Positions 1 through 5,865 of a DNA stretch of 64,000 bases are shown one piece after another. Below the pieces are notes generated by a model, which worked only from the letters and a program-made list of their open reading frames with translations, was not told the DNA's origin and made no database searches. Both the position numbers and the translations under genes were made by a program. Numbering within the stretch: position 1 is the first letter of the stretch; the number at the start of each line of letters is the position of its first letter. This stretch comes from MGBC163016 sp910588905 (GTDB lineage Bacteria > Actinomycetota > Coriobacteriia > Coriobacteriales > Eggerthellaceae): the NCBI GenBank assembly GCA_948616985.1, contig CAPGDO010000007.1, positions 33,213 to 97,212 on the forward strand. The letters run 5' to 3'.

Positions 1-535
1 CGCTGAGGTAGTCGGTTACGAGGTCGGAGGCCGCCGCCAGTTCCATCTCGCCGGCCTGGGCCAGGGTGAGCACGGATCCGACGCCCGCGAGCATCTGCTC
101 GGTGTCCCATCCTGCGAGCGCCATATAACCGAGTGCATCAGCCGCCTGCGATGCGCTGAACGTGGTGGACGCACCGAGTTCGCGAGCCTTCGCCTCAAGC
201 GTGGCCAGATCGTCGCCGGTCGCGCCGGAGAGCGCGCTCACCTTGCTCATGGAGGTCTCGAAGGTCTGGCCGATCTCCACGACCTCGGAGCAGAAGTCCT
301 TGACCGCGCCGGCAGCCACGGCGATGCCCGCAGTTGCGAGGTTGGCGAGGATTCCCTTGAGTACCGTGAAGCCGTCCCCCGACTTCTTGGCGGCGCTCTC
401 GCCGTCCTTCACGCCCTGCCAGTTGAGGGAGCCGTCCGCCTTCTTGATGTCCTCAAGGCTGACGGTGATCTTCTTTGCGCCCGAAACGACGCCCTTCTCG
501 TTCAGCTTTGCGTCGATAGTTACGGTGTTGGCCAT
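1..535 (-). CDS. Phage tail tape measure protein, N-terminal part (truncated by window edge)
   Basis: The minus strand is open from an ATG at 535 to the edge, about 178 codons, beginning MANTVTIDAKLNEKG. The later segment with GYMALAGWDTEQML and LAQAGEMELAAASDLVTD matches the conserved N-terminal core of TP901-type tape measure proteins, which set tail length and serve as the scaffold for tail-tube assembly. A glycine/alanine-rich hydrophobic stretch (ILANLATAGIAVAAGAV) precedes it. The start has a GAGAGGGG ribosome site and lies 4 bases past the stop of the Gp15-like chaperone gene, the usual order (chaperones then tape measure). The rest lies left of the window. Confidence 0.88.
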   Translation of the reverse strand, partial: MANTVTIDAKLNEKGVVSGAKKITVSLEDIKKADGSLNWQGVKDGESAAKKSGDGFTVLKGILANLATAGIAVAAGAVKDFCSEVVEIGQTFETSMSKVSALSGATGDDLATLEAKARELGASTTFSASQAADALGYMALAGWDTEQMLAGVGSVLTLAQAGEMELAAASDLVTDYLS

Positions 536-538
536 GGA

Positions 539-1204
539 TTACGCCCCTCTCTGGGCGGCGCGCTTGGCCGCTGCGAACATGTCGGCGGTCGTGTCGTTTG
601 CGCTCAGTTCGGGATCGCGCCCCGATTGGAGGGCGAAATGCTTGCGGCGCGCCTCGAAGGCATCGCACAGGTCTCCGTTGTGCTTGTTGCGCTTCGGGGG
701 TTTGGCCGTGCGGTAGTAGACCGCCTGCGCGAACGGCGTCTCGGCATCGGCTTCCAGCAGCATGCCTAGAAGCGAGCACATGTCGGCGTATGAGAGGGTG
801 CCGGCCACGTCATCCCAATCGAGGCCGAAGCATTGGAGCAGCGAGGCGCGGATTCTCCCCGCGTCCTCTGTGAAGTCGAAGACCGCATCCTCATGCTCCG
901 AGGCGTGGCGGCCGTCGCTCGATATGTCAAGCCCGAAGGCCTCCCACACGATGTCGATGAGGAGATCCCCAAGGCGCTCGCCTGCGATGGCCAGAGCGTC
1001 TTCGGGCTTGGGGAACAGCATGCGAATGAGGAGCGGCGCCTTCTGCTCGGGCGCAAGCTCCTCATCTTGGAACAGCTCTATGACCAGGATGCCGTTGCGT
1101 GCTGAATCGCATACGTCAACCCGATGGCCGCCCCATTCGTAGGAACTGACGAGGCGGCCGTTTTCGGCCTTAGTCTTCCGGGTCAGGCTCGGACTGCGCA
1201 TCAT
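539..1204 (-). CDS. Gp15-like tail assembly chaperone (second chaperone)
   Basis: Encodes 221 residues rich in acidic and leucine residues, with the segment ELAPEQKAPLLIRMLFPKP followed by an acidic 'D..LD..' region, which resembles the Gp15 family found directly before tape measure genes in phages of Gram-positive bacteria. It overlaps the upstream chaperone gene by 35 bases. Its frame is +1 relative to that gene, so a lambda-type -1 frameshift would not join them; translational coupling from the ATG pair at 1199-1204 is more likely. The C-terminal KPPKRNKHNGDLCDAFEARR is basic. Role inferred from position and weak family resemblance. Confidence 0.7.
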   Translation of the reverse strand: MMRSPSLTRKTKAENGRLVSSYEWGGHRVDVCDSARNGILVIELFQDEELAPEQKAPLLIRMLFPKPEDALAIAGERLGDLLIDIVWEAFGLDISSDGRHASEHEDAVFDFTEDAGRIRASLLQCFGLDWDDVAGTLSYADMCSLLGMLLEADAETPFAQAVYYRTAKPPKRNKHNGDLCDAFEARRKHFALQSGRDPELSANDTTADMFAAAKRAAQRGA

Positions 1205-1628
1205 CTACCTCCGCCAGGTAATGCGCAGCCTTCTCGTTGAGGGTGTCTTCCTTACGCTCCTGAACCGTCTGGAAGATAGCGTGGAACACTTTGCCCATGA
1301 CGATGTTGCAGTCCACCTTGCTGATGGGGTAGCCAGCGCCGCAGGCTTCCACGATCGCGTCGTAGCCTTCCTCGCCGATGCCGGCCTTGACCGCCACCTC
1401 AAGAACGTCGGCCGTCTGCTTGTTCAGCTTGCGAAGCTGCGAGACGTTCTTGGACTGCTCGGCCTGGTCCCGCAGCTTTTGGAGCGCGGTCATCTTGCTG
1501 TGCGCCTTGTTGCATGCTTCTCCGATGTCGAGCAGGCCGTCCACCGTCACGTTGATGCGGGTCTCCACCACCGCGTTGCCGATCTCGATGGTTAGCGGTT
1601 CATAGGGTGCCTTGACTTTGAGTTCCAT
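1170..1628 (-). CDS. Tail assembly chaperone (first chaperone)
   Basis: A 152-residue protein starting MELKVKAPYEPLTIEIGN, with a mostly alpha-helical, charged middle and acidic C-terminus (AQSEPDPED). It sits between the major tail protein and the Gp15-like/tape-measure genes, the slot normally filled by the gpG-type chaperone that coats the tape measure before tube polymerisation. The start has an AAAAGAGGTAAACC ribosome site. A rho-independent terminator lies just upstream (1656-1696), so this gene may be read through or have its own promoter. No catalytic motif is present; the assignment rests on position and size. Confidence 0.65.
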   Translation of the reverse strand: MELKVKAPYEPLTIEIGNAVVETRINVTVDGLLDIGEACNKAHSKMTALQKLRDQAEQSKNVSQLRKLNKQTADVLEVAVKAGIGEEGYDAIVEACGAGYPISKVDCNIVMGKVFHAIFQTVQERKEDTLNEKAAHYLAEVDDAQSEPDPED

Positions 1629-1655
1629 GGTTTACCTCTTTTCCTTTCGCGCAGT

Positions 1656-1696
1656 AAAAGGAAAGGCCGGGGAGGCTGCGCTTCCTCCCCGGCCTC
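1656..1696 (-). terminator. Rho-independent terminator after major tail gene
   Basis: A perfect 12-bp stem (1664-1675 with 1684-1695, AGGCCGGGGAGG on the plus strand) with an 8-nt loop is followed, on the minus strand, by TTTCCTTTT. It lies 31 bases after the major tail protein stop and likely reduces transcription into the chaperone and tape measure genes, a common way to keep the major tail protein in excess. Confidence 0.75.
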
Positions 1697-1726
1697 ATGA
1701 CCGATATTCCCAAGTGTGTCGCTTGG

Positions 1727-2443
1727 CTAAGCCTCGGAGACCACCACGTCCACGGTCGCGCGGATGGAGGGCTTGGCGGCGCACTTCACGGAGAGACGCG
1801 TCTTGCCCGCCGCGATACCCTCAACGATGCCGTCGGCGGTCACCTTGGCGATGTCGGGGTTCTCGATGGCATACAGGCACCAGTCCGAGGAAGTGGCAGG
1901 CTCGACGGTCGGAGTGACCTGCTCGGTCTTTCCCACGGAAACCGTCACGTTCTCCACCGCGATGGTGGCGGGAAGATGGTGCCCCTTGGCCGGCTGGATG
2001 AGGGTGGGGGTGTCGTTGCGTGCCATGCCGAAGCTGATGGCCTGCTTGTCGGAGGCTGCGCCGTTCGGGCCGCTCATGTTGATGTCCTTGAGCGTGACCT
2101 CCTCCTCGATGATCTCGCCGGTGGGGGACACGCAGCGGTACTGGGTTTCGCGCTCGTCCCCGAAGCACTCCTCAAGGCTGGCCAAGTAGTCCTGCAGAGG
2201 GTCGCCGATGCGGCGCTTGCCGGTGACGCTCGTGGTCTTGGTCACGCCCGTCACGGTGGTGACGGTGTTGCCGCCGGTGGAGTAGTCCTCGGTCTCGTCG
2301 GTCTTCTCGGAGCGGTCGGGGCTGATGTCCTCGATGCCCGGCCCCATGTAGGCCCAGGTCGGCTCATCCTCCTCCGGGGTGATGTTCAGGAGGTTCGCGT
2401 ACTGGTAGTTCAGCGCGAACCCGATGTCCACGGTCTTCGCCAT
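1727..2443 (-). CDS. Major tail protein with C-terminal Ig-like domain
   Basis: Encodes 238 residues from MAKTVDIGFALNYQYA. The N-terminal two thirds fits the position and size of a siphovirus tail-tube protein. The last 80 residues (from about TIAVENVTVSVGKTEQ to ATVDVVVSE) have the pattern of a bacterial Ig-like group 2 domain: a 'VTVSVGKT' opening strand, 'DIAKVTADGIVEGIAAG' and a closing 'TRLSVKC'. Such domains decorate tail tubes and may bind host surface sugars. The ATG at 2443 overlaps the stop of the upstream connector gene by one base. A strong terminator follows, consistent with a highly expressed structural gene. Confidence 0.8.
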   Translation of the reverse strand: MAKTVDIGFALNYQYANLLNITPEEDEPTWAYMGPGIEDISPDRSEKTDETEDYSTGGNTVTTVTGVTKTTSVTGKRRIGDPLQDYLASLEECFGDERETQYRCVSPTGEIIEEEVTLKDINMSGPNGAASDKQAISFGMARNDTPTLIQPAKGHHLPATIAVENVTVSVGKTEQVTPTVEPATSSDWCLYAIENPDIAKVTADGIVEGIAAGKTRLSVKCAAKPSIRATVDVVVSEA

Positions 2444-2838
2444 TAGAAAAAGTCCTTTCTCGTGTCGATGTAGGCATCGAAAGCCCACACGAACCGCCCG
2501 GATTCGTCCCAAGGGAGCGGCTGGGGGTCGGTGGTCTCGAAGCTCTCAAGTTCGTAGCTGCCGTTCTCGGAATCGAGCGGGGAGGTGGCCAAGATGCTCT
2601 CGGCGAGCTGAGCCGTGGCCATGGCCTCGTACTCGCTCACCCTCATCACGATCACGGTCACGCGCAGCGGCGAGGTGGTGGTGCCGTCGTAGTAGACGAT
2701 CTTGCGGTCGGGCACGCCGAAGGCGATGGTCACCGATTCGGGGAAGCGTCTGCCGTCTGGCATGGTGGTGAATACGTCGGTGATGCCGCCCTCGTTGAGG
2801 CGGCGGCGCATCACGTCCAGAAGGTCAAGGGCTGCCAT
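2443..2838 (-). CDS. Minor capsid/tail completion protein (Minor_capsid_3-like)
   Basis: A 131-residue protein, MAALDLLDVMRRRLNEGG at the start and FVWAFDAYIDTRKDFF at the end. The pattern (N-terminal helix, then beta-rich region with VTIAFGVPDRKIVYYDGTT and an aromatic C-terminus) and place between the two other minor capsid genes and the major tail gene fit the tail-terminator-like Minor_capsid_3 family. It overlaps its upstream neighbour by one base (stop/ATG), so translation is probably coupled. Function by synteny and pattern only. Confidence 0.65.
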   Translation of the reverse strand: MAALDLLDVMRRRLNEGGITDVFTTMPDGRRFPESVTIAFGVPDRKIVYYDGTTTSPLRVTVIVMRVSEYEAMATAQLAESILATSPLDSENGSYELESFETTDPQPLPWDESGRFVWAFDAYIDTRKDFF

Positions 2839-3167
2839 CAGTCACCTCCATAGAGGGATTCGGCGTACTTGATGAGCGCGGGCATATCGTTGCGCGCGCA
2901 CGCCTCGTCCCAATGGTCGCAGGTTCCCGACGTGGTGTGCCTCATGGGGATGCTGTACTGCCTTGCGGCATACGGGGTGCTCCAGATCAGCAAACCCTCG
3001 GCGTACTTGGAGTTCAGCGGCTCGGAAGCCCTGAGCGTGTTCTCGTCGCGGGGCACGTACTTGCGCATGACGAAGGCCACGCGCATGGCGTACTCCTCCT
3101 GGCGCTTCTTCGCCTCGGCCGGGTCCGCCAGCTTCTCGATGCCCTTGATGTTGAGGATGACCGTCAT
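2838..3167 (-). CDS. Minor capsid protein (Minor_capsid_2-like)
   Basis: The start is set at the ATG at 3167 (MTVILNIKGIEKLADP), which overlaps the previous stop in an ATGA. The 109-residue product carries KYVPRDENTLRAS and YAARQYSIPM, the pattern of small neck proteins in which a 'VP.D.G.L..S' turn is followed by 'Y..YQ...': residues 'MRKYVPRDENTLRAS...WSTPYAARQYS' fit. These proteins join head and tail in siphoviruses. A longer reading from 3221 has no ribosome site and was not used. Confidence 0.7.
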   Translation of the reverse strand: MTVILNIKGIEKLADPAEAKKRQEEYAMRVAFVMRKYVPRDENTLRASEPLNSKYAEGLLIWSTPYAARQYSIPMRHTTSGTCDHWDEACARNDMPALIKYAESLYGGD

Positions 3168-3496
3168 TTGAGCAGCACCTCCCAATGGTGCAGGTCGCCG
3201 AGGTTCGGGACGGCTTGGCACTCATGCACCGTGGCATCGGAGACCTCCCCGTCAATGCTCACCAGAGACCCCGCAGGGATGGCGAAGGCGCCAGTGCTCA
3301 CCTTGGGGTCTATGTAGAGCGTGCCCTTCAAGGGCGCCTGCAGTTGGTAATCCGTGCGCCTGATCGAGGCGGTAGGCTCGAAGCAGACGCGCTCGATGGT
3401 CACAGGCTCCTCGAACTCGCCGCCGTAGGGCGTTCCTGTCTTCGGAACCTTGACCTTCGCAGTGGAGCGCAGCAGCCTGCGCGGCAGGGGCATCAT
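3164..3496 (-). CDS. Putative minor capsid / head-tail joining protein (Minor_capsid_1-like)
   Basis: Encodes 110 residues, MMPLPRRLLRSTAKVKVP, beta-rich, with an internal 'TLYIDPKVSTGAFAIPAGSLVSIDG' region typical of small head-closure (stopper) proteins. It overlaps both neighbours by four bases. In this gene order (connector, Minor_capsid_1, 2, 3, major tail) it is expected to close the portal after DNA packaging. Evidence is order, size and fold-like pattern. Confidence 0.65.
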   Translation of the reverse strand: MMPLPRRLLRSTAKVKVPKTGTPYGGEFEEPVTIERVCFEPTASIRRTDYQLQAPLKGTLYIDPKVSTGAFAIPAGSLVSIDGEVSDATVHECQAVPNLGDLHHWEVLLK

Positions 3497-3858
3497 TGCA
3501 GCCCCTGGTAGAGGAGGGTGGAGCCGACGAGCTCACGGCGCACGGCGCGCCTCATGTCAACGTCGTAGAGCGATGACGAGCCGGATGCCTGCCCCATGGT
3601 CGCGGAGAACTTGCCGAGCGTGACCGATGCCACGCCCTCGCCGATGCCGCCGGATGCCCCGTAGGCCTCGTCCACGTCCACGGCGGCGCACACCGCGCGG
3701 GTGTATGCCTCCACGTCATCATCGTCCTGCGGCTCGTTGTAGCCGATCACGTCGCGCACCGCAGATACCGCCGCCCGAAGGGATGCCGCGAAGGCATCCG
3801 CTTCGAGCGTTCCGCCCTGAGCCTTGTATTGCTCGTATGTGACGGATGGCAGCGGCAT
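3493..3858 (-). CDS. Head-tail connector protein
   Basis: A 121-residue protein (MPLPSVTYEQYKAQGG) with a helical N-terminus containing 'ADAFAASLRAAVSAVRDVIGYNEP', matching the general pattern of gp6/gp15-type head-completion proteins: a tyrosine/threonine opening, short helices that pack against the portal, and a flexible serine-rich middle (MGQASGSSSLYD). It follows the small K/A-rich gene and the major capsid gene. Assignment is from synteny. Confidence 0.62.
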   Translation of the reverse strand: MPLPSVTYEQYKAQGGTLEADAFAASLRAAVSAVRDVIGYNEPQDDDDVEAYTRAVCAAVDVDEAYGASGGIGEGVASVTLGKFSATMGQASGSSSLYDVDMRRAVRRELVGSTLLYQGLQ

Positions 3859-4092
3859 CTACTCGCCCGCCTCCTCTCCGGCCTTGGCGTTGTCAGCCTT
3901 GGCCTCTGCCGGCTTCTCAGCGGCAGCCTCGTCCTTGGCAGCGTCTTCGGCCTTCTCGGCCTTCTCCGCGCCCTTGTTCTCGGCCTTGGCGTTGTCAGCC
4001 TTGGTCGTGGTCTTGGTGGTCTTCGCCTTGGAGGTCTTGGCCTCCTTCTTCTGGACGGCCTTGCCGTCGATGAGCAGACCCACGGTCTTCAT
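3859..4092 (-). CDS. Lysine/alanine/glutamate-rich low-complexity head protein
   Basis: 77 residues: a short folded-looking start (MKTVGLLIDGKAVQKKE) followed by low-complexity K-T, A-E-K repeats to the end. The sequence predicts a disordered or coiled chain. Similar short charged proteins often follow major capsid genes and are annotated only as hypothetical. Its stop is directly adjacent to the connector start. A role at the capsid is a guess from place alone. Confidence 0.6.
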   Translation of the reverse strand: MKTVGLLIDGKAVQKKEAKTSKAKTTKTTTKADNAKAENKGAEKAEKAEDAAKDEAAAEKPAEAKADNAKAGEEAGE

Positions 4093-4106
4093 GTTGCTCC
4101 TCCTTC

Positions 4107-4979
4107 TTACTGGTGGCTCAGGTAGATGCCTGCGCGCTTGTTTTCGTAGCCGTCAACCACGCCGTACTTGCGGTACTTCACGATGTCCGCATCCGCATCG
4201 GGGTTCTGGTCCGCGCTGATGACGGTGGGGCCGGCGATGTGGCGGTCGAACTTGATGAGCGCGGGCTTGTGCACGATCAGGAAGTTGATCGGCTTGGAGA
4301 GTTCCGAGGGCTTCCAGCCGCCCGCGATCTCGTCGCCGTCGCGCCCGCTGAGCAGGTCGATGGCGGTGTTGAAGCGGCCACGGGGCACCTTGGTGATGCC
4401 GGCGAAGCCGTCAAGCGCCTCGCGGGACTTGGTGGTGTCCAGGGCCTTCACGGACTTGAGCAGCGTGGAGGTGGTGAACAGGTAACGCTGCTCGTCGGGC
4501 ACCTCATTCTCGTCCATTTCCGTGGTGGCCGTGAGGATGGCCTCAAGGAACTGGGCGCCGCCCTCGATGGAGTCCGTGTTGTTGGTGATGCCGGTGAGCG
4601 CGGCGATCTTGGCGAAGGTGAAGGCATCGCCCTCAGGTGCCACATGCTCGCGCATCAGGATGTTCGCGGCCTGCCCGAAGGCGAGGTCGAAGGATTCCTG
4701 GTTGTCCATGGCATCGACCATGATCTTGGTGCCACGGTCGTAGTCGGCCTCCACGGTCTTCCACACGAGGGATACGCCGCTGTTGGAGGTGTAGCCGCTG
4801 GCGCGGTCGTAGTCTCCGAGGCCGCCGACCTCCATCTGCGGATAGCAGAACTCGTGGACGTTCTGGGTGGGGCGCACCTGGGAGGGGGCGCTGTCCAGCA
4901 CGGAGGTGCAGGCCGCCTGGCGGTACACCTCGTCCAAGATGGTCTGGATGCCCTGGGGCAGGGTGATCTGGTTGGGCAT
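4107..4979 (-). CDS. Major capsid protein
   Basis: 290 residues, MPNQITLPQGIQTILDEVYR. The mix of an N-terminal arm, a long central beta/alpha region (RGTKIMVDAMDNQESFDLAFG) and a C-terminal segment describing a homologous surface (KPALIKFDRHIAGPTVIS, then IVKYRKYGVVDGYENKRAGIYLS) fits HK97-fold coat proteins of siphophages. It directly follows a proline/alanine-rich scaffold gene with four bases between, the canonical scaffold-coat order. There is no N-terminal delta domain, so assembly presumably relies on the separate scaffold. Confidence 0.83.
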   Translation of the reverse strand: MPNQITLPQGIQTILDEVYRQAACTSVLDSAPSQVRPTQNVHEFCYPQMEVGGLGDYDRASGYTSNSGVSLVWKTVEADYDRGTKIMVDAMDNQESFDLAFGQAANILMREHVAPEGDAFTFAKIAALTGITNNTDSIEGGAQFLEAILTATTEMDENEVPDEQRYLFTTSTLLKSVKALDTTKSREALDGFAGITKVPRGRFNTAIDLLSGRDGDEIAGGWKPSELSKPINFLIVHKPALIKFDRHIAGPTVISADQNPDADADIVKYRKYGVVDGYENKRAGIYLSHQ

Positions 4980-4983
4980 TGGT

Positions 4984-5511
4984 TTACTCCTTTTCGTTGG
5001 TCAGCCCGAAGGTCTCGCGCATCTTCTTCGTGCGCTCGTCTTCGGGGTCGGGGGTTCCCTTGGGCTTGCCCCCTGTGGACTTGCTGTTATCGGTGGACGT
5101 GAACAGGTAGGGCGCGGCCTCTTTCAGCTTCTCGATGTCGCCATCGAACTCGCCGAGGCGTGCGCTCGCCGCCACCACGTCATGGCATCCGGCCGCCTTG
5201 AGCGCGCTCTCGGTCTTCGCAGTTTCCTGCTCGGCCTTAAACTGCTCGAACTCGTCCTTGAGGGCCTTGTACCCTTCGGCCTCGGCCTTCGCAGCGTCGC
5301 GCTCTGCCTCCACCTTCGCGATGTCGCGCTGGTACTTGTGGGCGTTCACGGTGCTGCCGGCAGGTGCAGCAGGCTGCGGTGTCGGCTCGGCTGCTGGTGC
5401 AGGCTCTGCGGCAGGTGCAGCAGGCTGCGGGGCGGGTGCCGGTTCCGCCGCAGGGGTCGGTGCCGGCGTAGGCTCGGGCGTGGGCGTGGGTGTCGGTTCT
5501 GTTCCTGTCAT
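4984..5511 (-). CDS. Capsid scaffolding protein
   Basis: 175 residues from the ATG at 5511; a GGAAGGAAAGG ribosome site precedes it, and a TTG three codons upstream is less likely. Residues 4-55 are a Pro/Ala/Thr/Glu repeat, then a coiled-coil segment (RDIAKVEAERDAAKAEAEGYKALK...) and a charged tail. Disordered arm plus coiled coil is the usual architecture of phage scaffolds. The proline repeat is unusually long for the family. Confidence 0.75.
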   Translation of the reverse strand: MTGTEPTPTPTPEPTPAPTPAAEPAPAPQPAAPAAEPAPAAEPTPQPAAPAGSTVNAHKYQRDIAKVEAERDAAKAEAEGYKALKDEFEQFKAEQETAKTESALKAAGCHDVVAASARLGEFDGDIEKLKEAAPYLFTSTDNSKSTGGKPKGTPDPEDERTKKMRETFGLTNEKE

Positions 5512-5655
5512 TGCTTCCAACCTTTCCTTCCGGGGTTTGGTTTCCGCGCTTCTCTGCGCGCTTCGGTACCTGATTGCCGCTCAGGCGGGCGATTGAGACC
5601 GTTGCCGCCGTCTCTCGCGCAGTTGGAAGTTTCCCCAAGGTGTCGCCTGGGCATG

Positions 5656-5681
5656 AAAAAGCCCCGCGCTCGGCGGGGCTT
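5656..5681 (-). terminator. Rho-independent terminator inside late region
   Basis: Perfect 8-bp stem AGCCCCGC/GCGGGGCT with a 5-nt loop (5660-5680), followed on the minus strand by TTTTTC. It lies 11 bases after the small gene ending at 5692 and before the scaffold gene, so it separates the packaging/portal block from the capsid block. Confidence 0.85.
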
Positions 5682-5691
5682 CACGGTTTCG

Positions 5692-5865
5692 CTAGACTAT
5701 CGCGTCATCCGGCAGGCCGGGGTCGAACGGCTGCCCTGTGTCGAGGCACTGGCGTATTGCCGCGATAACATCCTCGTCCGGGGCGCTCATCATCATCATG
5801 CGGGGGAAGATGTCCCCGAACTTTGCCTTGTACTCGTCCATGAGTTCGTAGATCAGGTCATCCAT
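5692..5865 (-). CDS. Small acidic phage protein, 57 residues
   Basis: An ATG at 5865 overlaps the minor capsid stop in an ATGA, and the frame runs 57 codons to TAG: start MDDLIYELMDEYKAKFGD, end FDPGLPDDAIV. Residues 23-26 are four consecutive methionines. The protein is acidic with a helical N-terminal half. Coupled start, in-operon position and an immediately following terminator argue that it is real. The family is not recognised. Small proteins of this kind in the same slot are common in phages of Gram-positive hosts; no function is proposed. Confidence 0.7.
   Translation of the reverse strand: MDDLIYELMDEYKAKFGDIFPRMMMMSAPDEDVIAAIRQCLDTGQPFDPGLPDDAIV

Noticed and set aside
539..1628. 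Lambda-style -1 programmed frameshift between the two tail chaperones
   Set aside because: The second gene is in the +1 frame and no slippery heptamer is visible in the overlap.
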